A stretch of DNA of 64,000 nucleotides from Argyresthia goedartella (Eukaryota > Arthropoda > Insecta > Lepidoptera > Argyresthiidae), in contig OX463807.1 of NCBI GenBank assembly GCA_949825045.1, positions 10,317,501 through 10,381,500 of the forward strand. Direction: 5' to 3'. Below the pieces are notes generated by a model. It made no database searches, had not been told where the DNA came from, and worked only from the letters and a program-made list of their open reading frames with translations. The position numbers were made by a program, and so were the translations under genes. Positions 56,291 through 64,000 of this stretch are shown here, in pieces. Positions within the stretch are counted from its first letter, which is position 1. Every line of letters starts with the position of its first letter.

Positions 56291-56955
56291 GCGAGCGTAT
56301 TAGGTAACTAAGCTTGTAGGGTTTTCCCTTTACTATCCGCTGTACGCTGCTATAATTCACCACATTCCGACAAAGATTGGATATCCAAGTGTCACTTTAT
56401 TCGTACTCTATCCAAAACCACAATGGTCCTGGGAATGCCCTAAAGTAATATCTGCAGCTAGATAGTCCAGCCTTAAAAACGACTTACGTTTTTAGAATAT
56501 TCCAATTAATTTTAGTAACTATAAAAATGTTTGTTTACTTGACAACATTCTATCTGTTCTATATTTTATACACACCATGCAGTCCATCCTTATGGCTTTA
56601 CTGGGCCCTGGGAAATTTTACTTGAATTCGAATTCAAAATTGAATATTGAATCTTGGAATCGATCCGAGCTTTCTTTAAATGCCTAGACCCGAGGTGGGT
56701 CATTCAGCTGGAGAAAGAAGAACCTCTATAGTTAATCCCGTACTATGCGTCCTACTTCGCCTGGGTCTCCCGCCCACCGCAGAACGGCCTGACCCACCAG
56801 AGACTCTACTGGCCGCTGAAACTCTACTGAAAGCCGGTGACTCCTGGCCGGAACTCCCTTTTTGCTCATTCGGGGATTCAACATGAACAGAATCTTTATA
56901 CCTGTCATCTCAGCCTGAGGAAGCTATTGAGCCAATGATTTTATGTGTAGTCGTT
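56291..56955. other. No recognisable gene
   Basis: A 68-codon frame at 56680-56886 (+) is proline- and leucine-rich, in a locally GC-rich stretch, but has no known motif; gene remnant or chance. Confidence 0.45.
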
Positions 56956-56959
56956 AACT

Positions 56960-57630
56960 CTACGTAGAATAGAATAGAACTTTATTGCATTGAAAACAAA
57001 TCTTATGGGCTACGCATACATCCCACAAAACCAATTGTAAGTATGGTTTGTCTGTGGGTCGGGAGTCGCACTTCATATTAACCCAAAATTGACGATTATG
57101 TATAGGTACATATCTAGGAAGGAACAAGTATTGTTGAGTTGTTGACACAGAAATGCTCGAATACAATTATGATGACATATAACATATAACATGTAAGTAG
57201 GTAAGTAGCTAAGTAGGAAGTTCTATGTTTTATAGTAATGAAAATACATTAATGATTTATGTAGGCAATTAGGTACTTATGATACTATCCGTCCGAAGGT
57301 ACGTTTTACACATGACTGAAAATTTATTTCTGTTCTTCTCAAGTCTAATAAGAGATGGCATTTCATTCAATAATCTAGGAATCTGTCTTTTTAGCATTCT
57401 ACCGCCAAAATAGTTATTTACTTTTGTAGTTTCAAATTTTCCTTGAACTTCAGATCTTGTATTGGTACCGTGCTGCATGGGTATTTTATGGTTCTGACTG
57501 CCATGGTTGCTGACGGCTACAGCGTGTTTATATTTTAACGATGCTGGAAGGATATTGCATATCTTGAACAGCTTTCTATAGTCATGATTTAGTTTGGATT
57601 TAGTTTTTTTGTTTACCAGTAGTTTTAAGT
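56960..57630 (-). pseudogene. Non-LTR ORF2 C-terminal fragment with 3' tail
   Basis: The minus strand has NILPASLKYKHAVAVSN, NHKIPMQHGTNTRSE, NNYFGGRMLKRQIPRLLNEM and ends KTYLRTDSIIST-stop (57269). This resembles the end of CR1-type LINE proteins (H/R-rich strand, then YFGxxxxNxLP, then a K/R-rich C-terminus). The 3' UTR follows to TGCAATAAAGTTCTATTCTA (56964-56985), with a short TCTAT repeat as tail. RT domain absent. Confidence 0.7.
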
Positions 57631-58539
57631 TTAAATATTAACTATAGCAACCGATTCGGTTCTGTAAAACGAGTTGTGACCTTACTTTAGTATTCGGACA
57701 GAAGGCAAAAACCAACAATTGACTAATATACAGAAAGCAGCTTTACTCTCCCGGGCCACTGGTGACCGACTATCCGCCGACGACTCCTAGTCGGTGCTGC
57801 ATTTTACTGCTCGCCGCCGTCTGCGGGCCACTGAAATTGACGCCCGGAGAGCCTTTCCCAGGGTCAGTTCTTTAGATTTTGTACATATAGTTAGGTAGGT
57901 AGTGTTAATTAGGTCTTGTGCGTAGAGTTAGGTAGGTAGGGAATTTGTGTGAAATAAAAATAACTCACTCTATTCTCTCTTTAATTAATTTTAGGACCTA
58001 CTCTAAATTATTAGCTTTCTTAAGGCTTCCGTTACTGAGGGTTATTTCCGTCTACCCTCCGTTTTGGTACCCAACGAGTTATAGTTTACACTATTTTTCC
58101 TACTCATTTCGCTCTTCACTGTGATGCATATAATCATGGCTAACTCAGATACAAAACGAAAAAGAGGTCGTTATTGCTTAGATGAGTAAAACTTTTAGCA
58201 AACATGAAAAATCCATTTCGAGAAATATCTTCTGTACAATTTATATCAGTTAGTAAATAGGTATAAAACACAATGCATTCATTTGACCTTCAATTATATC
58301 ATCATAAGATGTATGAAAAAATGCCTTTATCTGCCCGTCCTATTATTCTATTCTTTCTATTCTTCTATTTTCTGTTCTTCTATTATTTTCTATTCTCCTT
58401 ACTGTCCCCAATGTCAATAATAACATCTTCTGCATCCTCCAAAATAGCTTTTAAAAATTGCATAATGTTTCCTGGTTTTGCAAGCTTGGTTAAGGTTCAT
58501 ATGCCATGCCTCCACTTGGTTAGTACTGCGATGCCTCTC
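57631..58539. other. No recognisable gene
   Basis: A GC-richer stretch (57755-57870) followed by repeated TTAGGTAGGTAG and AAATAAAAATAACTCACTC could be an LTR end, but no partner is visible. The frame at 58273-58569 is low-complexity and hydrophobic. Confidence 0.4.
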
Positions 58540-59425
58540 TCAAAACACGCACCACGAGTTTATGAATAAATCACTCTTAAGCCAGTAACTCTCGAAGTAA
58601 TTTACAAAGGTAGTCAGTTTCTTTAATTTTATTACTTCTTGTATTTCTGCAGCCTTATCTTTAATATATTCCCATCCTTTGCGAATATGGTGATTTGGGA
58701 GAAGTGGTAAGACTCTACAAAGGCCCACAATTTTGTTTGGCCATTTGTCCTTATTTTTAATGAAATCTATTTTTTTAGCTTTTCTCCGAAGGCAATCGGA
58801 ATAATACACATTATTCCGATCAATCCTTTAATCTGCACATTTGGGGACACTTTGATGCGGGTATACCTGACGCTTTCTCAAAGTCGAACATAAACATACT
58901 CGGTTTCCAATTTGGGATTTGTGACAAAATCATTCTGAACAAGATTATGTAACATTCGGTTGAGATATCCGACATCAATGCATATACCATACGAGTACGC
59001 GATTCCGTCTGAGTAATGGAAATTCTTTTACATCTGTTAAGTTTTGTCTTATATCTGGCGAACAAAACACTAAAATTCCTCTTCCTCCAAACCAAGAGCA
59101 TTGATGAATATTGTTCTGGTACCGTTACTTCTTCTGGTTTTTCGCAACGTAAATTTTGCACTCCTGCTGCTGCATTTCCTTTATTATATAATGTACTTTA
59201 CATTTTTCGATTTTAGTAACATAGTGATTAAATTAAATCCTAAGGACTTAATTTCCAATCTCGTCTGTTTGTAAATACTCGAAATCAAATTAGTGTAGTC
59301 GGTGGTTGCTTTGTTTTGGCATTCAATCAGTTTTAAGTCTACTTCATTTTTGGCATAGTTAGGTTCACAGTCTTTACTATGCATTGCTGACTTCGTAATT
59401 TCTCCATTCTGGAAAAAATATATGG
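58540..59425 (-). pseudogene. MULE-type transposase, broken
   Basis: Minus-strand pieces in order: NGEITKSAMHSKDCEPNYAK (59184-59405), the stretch to 58820 with KPEEVTVPEQYSSMLLVW, VYALMSDISTECYIILFR and WKPSMFMFDFEKASG, then SDCLRRKAKKIDF, VLPLLPNHHIRKGWEYIKDK and the C-terminal part to 58540. The order ExY-x-LF...FDFEKA (second catalytic Asp), Cys/His block lost, CLxRK and a small-domain helix is that of Mutator-like transposases of the FLYWCH-associated animal type. The first Asp region is degraded and the Cx2H block is deleted. No TIRs located. Confidence 0.75.
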
Positions 59426-59623
59426 TACAATCACTTTACACTTCACCCAGGTTCTTCCTGTACTATTATTTACTTCCGCTATCTCGCAATAGCTTAAAAA
59501 CTAAACATATTGGATGTTTATGATAAAGAATATGTAATCCCTATCAGTAGTAGTAGAATAATACTCATTTCGACCATATCAAATGCCTCAAGATGAGAAT
59601 TTGTCAGTAAAAATAAATCGTTT

Positions 59624-59671
59624 ATTGCCCATGGTCCCTCTCGTACTCCCTTCAGAGGGACCACGGGCAAT
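59624..59671. repeat. Hairpin, 18-bp arms with one mismatch
   Basis: ATTGCCCATGGTCCCTCT pairs with AGAGGGACCACGGGCAAT around a 12-base loop; a further TTGCCCGTGG follows at 59691. Confidence 0.9.
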
Positions 59672-59711
59672 TTATTTATAACTCGCAGTTGCCCGTGGCT
59701 TTGCTTTTATA

Positions 59712-59822
59712 AAAAACATGTCAAAAACTTGACACCTATCAAAAAGATGACACCTGTCAAAAGTAGAGACACATGTCAAAAAGATGATACCTGTCGAAAC
59801 TAGTGACAAAAAGTTGACACAG
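59712..59822 (+). repeat. Array of TGACACCTGTCAAAA-type motifs
   Basis: Successive CATGTCAAAAACTTGACACC, TATCAAAAAGATGACACCTG, TCAAAAGTAGAGACACATG, TCAAAAAGATGATACC and so on, about 22 bases per unit, five units. Same motif as the inverted array at 20690-21060. It ends about 90 bases before the P-type transposase fragment. Confidence 0.75.
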
Positions 59823-59907
59823 TTTTCAGTTCATTTTGAAGTTATGGCAGTCACGTTTTTTTAATATTTTTGTTTTGTTTTATAACCTAATTTTTGTAGG
59901 TTACTAG

Positions 59908-61140
59908 TTCGATTTTGAGGTACATTATGCATTCCAAGATGGCGGTTATAATTGAACGAAAACGGTTGATATTTGACGGAAATAATGGCCAAATAAAGTG
60001 GCAACTGCTAATCAATTTGAACAATCTCCAGCAAAATGAAGGTCTTCAATTTGCTTATAAATTGACACCGCGTCACATTCATTTCTGCAAGGAGATAATA
60101 AAATTGAAGCTCGCTCTCGCTACCCAGTTACTAAGTATGAGCGTAGCAAAAGCATTAATCCTCTGTGATGACATTTTGAAATCAAAGAAATTCAAAGATT
60201 CTTCGTCCACTGTTAAATTCATAACAATGATGAATAACTTTTTTGATGTAATGAATTCAAGGAAATTCCGTTTCTATAATTTTAAACGTCCAATAGATCA
60301 AAAAAACAAATTGGAAATTTTTGGATACCTAAATGAAGTCAAGTCATATATACTTCAGCTACAATTTCAAATGAAATCAAAAAGAATTATCAAAAGAAAG
60401 AACCGTCATCCTACAATCTTACTGAATATCACATAACACAAAATTGTGGAGTCTTCAAACAAAACGGTATTTGTAGGAGCTATTATCTGCATTGAGTCAA
60501 TGAAGACTATATATAATTACTTAGTGGAAGAAATAAAACTCATTAACTACATATCAATGTACCGCATAAACCAGGATCATCTAGAACTTTTTTTTGGATT
60601 AATAAGGAAACATGGTGTATATAATAACAACCCCAATGTTCTACAATTCAGGGCTTCCTACAAAAAAACACTGAATCACCTGGAATTACGACCATCTTAC
60701 GTTACTTACATCTACGCACATCCTGTTTAAACCGACACGATGAAGAGGAATATCAAGTTCTACAGGCAACAAATGTGAACTCTTTGCAAATATCCTCAAT
60801 TATGAAAATGCAACAGAAGCTTCACAGCTCATAGTTGGGTATATATCAGGAATGTATCCAGTCATCGGACAAAATCTTTGAAACGTGAAGAGAGTATTGA
60901 CAGCTTAACCACAATATGTAAACTTCCGCCTTAAAAGTATTCATGGACAAAGAAGTTTTCACTTGTTTAACGCAGCATGCATTTGTTCAACCTTCCACAC
61001 TTAACCATCGATTTCACCTAATTCGAGCAATTATTAATAAATACACTACTATTAGATTACATCACGAAGCTAAAATTTCAAATGATTATTTGTCTGAGCG
61101 TCAGCAACTTACTAAACTATTTTTTTATGAGTAAATAAAG
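59908..61140 (+). pseudogene. P/THAP9-type transposase, C-terminal half
   Basis: Three pieces. 59915-60436: IFDGNNGQIKWQLL, GLQFAYKLTPRHIHF, LKLALATQLLSMSVAKAL, FFDVMNSRKF. 60446-60730: ICIESMKTIYNYLV and YRINQDHLELFFGLIRKHGV with NNNP. 60780-61134: GYISGxxS and a C-terminal block with HHEAKISNDYL. These are the conserved blocks of P-element transposases and vertebrate THAP9; the QDHLELFFG block carries, as I recall, the last acidic catalytic residue. The N-terminal THAP finger and first catalytic Asp are not present upstream. Frame breaks at about 60440 and 60740 plus stops make it inactive. Confidence 0.85.
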
Positions 61141-61870
61141 AAATATATGAAATAGCAATGATGGATTTTATTCCACTTCGTTTATTTAGTTTACCCTTTA
61201 CCAGACTTTGATCATGCAGATTTTTCATGGGTTTTGGCATTCATCAACAAGCTATAACGTGGAATTAAAAATGTTTAGATAGATAATAATAACGCATAGC
61301 TAATGCGAAAGCGCAAGTCATCTACATAAAGCTTTGTTTAAATGTCGGTTACAATTAATACTTAGATCGGTACATTTTGTAATAGACTGCACTCAACAAT
61401 GAAGTTTTGTAGGTATAAAAGCGGTGTCACTTCTGTGCGGTGTGTTATCTGCAGGGACGGATAGCCGTTATATAACAAACCCCAAACCCCGTCCTCTTTT
61501 GGCATGGTGTGGCTTTTCTTCGAGGCCTCGGGACGGTCCAGGAATACCTTCCATTTTAAATTCACTATTTAATACGAAAGCAAATTAAGCAGCAATTTGC
61601 AATTGACATTTACTGGTAATAAGTCAAAGAGTATGTAATTAACTACTAATAAGCATCCTACTCCGTCATTTTGCTTCCAGCCAGAAGATATTAAGTTATC
61701 TTTGACGATTCAAGCTCCTAACCTTTTCTAGAAACATTTTATACCTATTAAATTACACTGTATCTTAATTCTGTTCTGTATTGCTGTCTGTTTATGTAAA
61801 TATTTTTAATTTAAATAAATATGCGTAAAAATACCCATAAATAAGTATTATTAACCGCTTGTTTATTTAC
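61141..61870. other. No recognisable gene
   Basis: AT-rich. A 67-codon minus frame at 61362-61565 has no motif. The right end of the P-type element is not apparent. Confidence 0.5.
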
Positions 61871-61874
61871 GAAT

Positions 61875-62008
61875 ATAACTATTTGGACGAATCCGACTCA
61901 AATTAATCGAATCCATTTAGTTATATTGAGCAGTATAATTATTTGGATTTTTTTGCCCATTTTGTTATATCATATAACTAATAGTATAACTAGATGGACG
62001 AATCCGAA
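61875..62008 (+). repeat. Repeated TATAACTAxxTGGACGAATCCGA phrase
   Basis: Near-identical 24-base phrases at 61875-61898 and 61985-62008, with a diverged third (GTATAATTATTTGGATT) at 61931. Function unknown. Confidence 0.75.
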
Positions 62009-62482
62009 TTTACACATTGTCGCTTTTTTTCGGAACATTATTCACAGTACTGCAAAAATTCTAGACACTTTTCTAGGCTATCCATCCTATTTAAAGGCGT
62101 CCAGTCCTCCCCTGCTATTGCGGAGTATAGTTCAAAGAAATCTGCCTTGTCAAGATTCCAACCGGTCGCTTCGCAGCGGGTTTGTTGGTTAGCGCGCTGT
62201 GATAAGTATTCAGTGGATGCGCTCGCTCGGCCAGCCGCGGCCGCCGCACACCGACACCGTGACCTTAAGCGGCGGGTGATACACGTCTACCTTCACCATC
62301 GGCACATCCGCCACGCGTACACACACGCTCGATCACATCCCGCTAAAGTTACTCCGCACTAAATCTAGCTGCCGTTCGTCGCAATAAGGAACCATATTGC
62401 TCTGAGTGAACCCACAATACACTACTCAATACTCATAATAAATTCCGGTTTACTTTGTACAGGAATGTAGATTAAAGTCATC
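62009..62482. other. GC-rich patch without recognisable gene
   Basis: 62180-62350 is clearly more GC-rich than its surroundings (GCTCGGCCAGCCGCGGCCGC). Two plus frames (61926-62192, 61994-62362) overlap it but carry no known motif. It could be a repeat leader or promoter-like CpG-rich segment. Confidence 0.4.
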
Positions 62483-62848
62483 TATATGTCGCAGGCAATT
62501 TGTAAGACTCAGCATTTTACAAACAGCGTCGGCCTTTTACAAACGCGCGTTGCTCTGTAATATGCCGAAGGCAAGTTGACACTCCTTTATGTTTTTAATA
62601 TTTTTTGTTGTTCTTACATGTTCAACCTAACACGAAGGATAAAGGGGGCTTCGCTTCGCTCACCCCCATTACCCTTCACCTAAGCTACCGCAATGTTTTG
62701 CCCTGCTAATTTGCTATTTTAATTTCAATTTGTCATATTACATAGCATATTACATTACATATTCGGCATATTACATAGCAGCGCGCGTTTGTAAACGGAC
62801 GACGCCGTTTATAAAATGCTGAGTCTTACAAATTGCCTGCCACATATA
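62483..62848. mobile_element. MITE with ~85-bp terminal inverted repeats
   Basis: Left TIR 62483-62567 (TATATGT.GCAGGCAATTTG...ATATGCCG) matches the complement of 62764-62848 with about ten differences. The 196-bp centre contains the GTTCAACCTAACACGAAGG / GCTTCGCTTCGC phrase also found in the fold-back at 2315-2510, suggesting one repeat inserted in another or shared core. No coding capacity. Confidence 0.85.
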
Positions 62849-62984
62849 CATAACAATGGCGTTGGTGTTCTTATCACAAAAAAAAACTATTATTCTAAAC
62901 ATTGCTATATTTATACTCAGACTCTTTACAATTCGGTGGTATATACATATAAATACTACTTAATAAAAATATTAGTCTAAAAAC

Positions 62985-63195
62985 ATAAACATTCACATAA
63001 ACAATTACATATAGGCACGTATATTGCTACTGGCCCCACACCAGGATACCCTGTGTCGTGGGAACCGGAAACAGCGATGTCACACACATATAAACATCCA
63101 AGACCTGGGGATTTTTTTCTCTTCACCCCCAGCCGGGGACCTAACCCGGGACCTCATGGTAGGCAGAGCCACAACCGCTGCGCCATAGAAGTCGT
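62985..63195 (-). repeat. SINE family B, near complete, minus
   Basis: The minus strand has ATGGCGCAGCGGTTGTGG (A-box region), CCCGGGTTAGGTCCCCGGC (a B box with changes), CCCAGGTCTTGGATG, the GACACAGGGTATCCTGGTGT core and a TTTATGT tail. The B-box change TTCGA to TTAGG would impair pol III use. Confidence 0.88.
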
Positions 63196-63719
63196 CCAGT
63201 CTGTCTTGCGAGTACACCGCACCGGGCGACAAGTTCGAATGTATGATTGTCAACGTTTATACCACCCGGCGACACGTGGCGACTCGACGCATTTCCAACC
63301 GATCTGTGGCCACGAGAAACGCTCCTCCTTGTGCACGCCCGTCCGCCGACGCAGCGAAGAATGTAAAAGCCTTGCGGAACTATTTCGGCGTCGTTAATGG
63401 ATTCTGCACATCCGGTTTCCGGGAATGCGAATAAGTCTGCCATTGAAGAATGGAATCCGGAATTAAGAACCTCAAGCTTAGTTCTCAGTCCTCTAACCTC
63501 CTGACCCCTGGCGGGCTATGCATAGGACAGCAACAACAAATAAATCTCATGTGAAATTAAATAATATTTTTTATTTTATTTCTGCGTGGTCACATTGTTA
63601 TGAATGCAACTTATAGAAAATAAAGTTATTGACATTTCATCTTTGATACTTTCATCGCAACGTGGAGGAGCAACGCAGGTGATGGAATTTGAGGGCGGAA
63701 CAAAGTAAGTAATCGATAA
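63196..63719. other. No recognisable gene
   Basis: Frames on both strands between 63053 and 63443 overlap the SINE head and have no motif. The rest is spacer between two opposed SINE copies. Confidence 0.5.
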
Positions 63720-63968
63720 ATGACGGCCTCTGTGGCGCAGCGGTTGTGGCTCTGCCTACCATGCGAGAGGTCCCGGATTCGATCCCCGGCTGGGTGTAAA
63801 AAAAAAAAAAAAAAACAATCCCCAGGTCTTGGATGTTTATATGTGTGTGACGTCGCTGTTTCTGGTTACCACGACACAGGGTATCCTAGTGTGGGGCCAG
63901 AAGCAATGTATGTGCCTGTATGTAAATGTTTATGTTTATGTTTATGTTTATCGCAATTCTTCATTATT
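63720..63968 (+). repeat. SINE family B, complete, plus
   Basis: A box TGGCGCAGCGG (63733-63743) and B box GGATTCGATCC (63775-63785), an A-run, CCCAGGTCTTGGATG, core ACAGGGTATCC with TGGGGCCAGAAGCAATGT, and a (TTTATG)n tail. Best preserved copy of the family here. Confidence 0.9.
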
Positions 63969-64000
63969 ATTTAATTATTTTGTTTGTTTTGTTATGATTT

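Noticed and set aside
59712..59822. CRISPR-like array
   Set aside because: Eukaryotic context, degenerate units without unique spacers; it is a motif array.

Overview
This window looks like nuclear DNA of a moth or butterfly. It is AT-rich and I found no convincing host gene. Almost everything recognisable is a transposable element: tRNA-derived SINEs and short repeat phrases of types common in Lepidoptera, CR1/Jockey-type non-LTR retrotransposons, Ty3/Gypsy and BEL/Pao LTR elements, Tc1, MULE and P-type DNA transposons, and fold-back repeats. The assignment to Lepidoptera is inference from repeat style, not from a host gene.

Layout. 1-4.3 kb: mostly unassigned, with a SINE fragment, an inverted pair of a short repeat and a fold-back. 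4.3-7.1 kb: a minus-strand SINE abuts a decayed CR1-like element, itself interrupted by a 702-bp insertion carrying a THAP-like zinc-finger exon and flanked by an exact 8-bp duplication. 9.7-11.2 kb: a complete Tc1 element whose transposase has one in-frame stop. 13.8-16.0 kb: the 3' part of a non-coding LTR element. 16.9-19.6 kb: a reverse transcriptase C-terminal fragment, a ~726-bp tandem repeat and a SINE. 20.7-21.8 kb: a cluster of inverted arrays and perfect hairpins.

22.0-37.1 kb is the most striking part. It holds a 9.5-kb Ty3/Gypsy element on the minus strand (2.2-kb near-identical LTRs, CTTG target duplication, PBS, PPT, gag and pol). A second, truncated copy on the plus strand starts 137 bp away. 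The two copies are head to head, making inverted arms of about 5.4 kb with divergent LTR promoters. Both copies keep an A AAA AAC heptamer directly at the gag stop, consistent with -1 frameshifting into pol. The truncated copy runs into a SINE and then a 5'-truncated non-LTR element.

41-47 kb: a BEL/Pao element that lost its reverse transcriptase, lies inside an old non-LTR reverse transcriptase and is itself hit by a CR1-like element with an intact 470-codon reading frame. 50.5-56.0 kb: an LTR element with identical 130-bp LTRs, a PBS and a PPT but a 5.2-kb core with no credible coding region (LARD-like); the copy at 13.8-16.0 kb is its relative. 57-61 kb: fragments of a non-LTR element, a MULE transposase and the C-terminal half of a P/THAP9-type transposase preceded by an array of a TGACACCTGTCA-type motif. 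62.5-64 kb: a long-TIR MITE and two opposed SINE copies.

The genes do not form a host pathway. The interaction to consider is parasitism: non-coding elements (SINEs, LARD, MITEs) presumably moved by proteins from other elements, and nested insertions that give a relative time order. All family names come from motif recognition without database search; boundaries of decayed elements are approximate unless a target duplication is stated.
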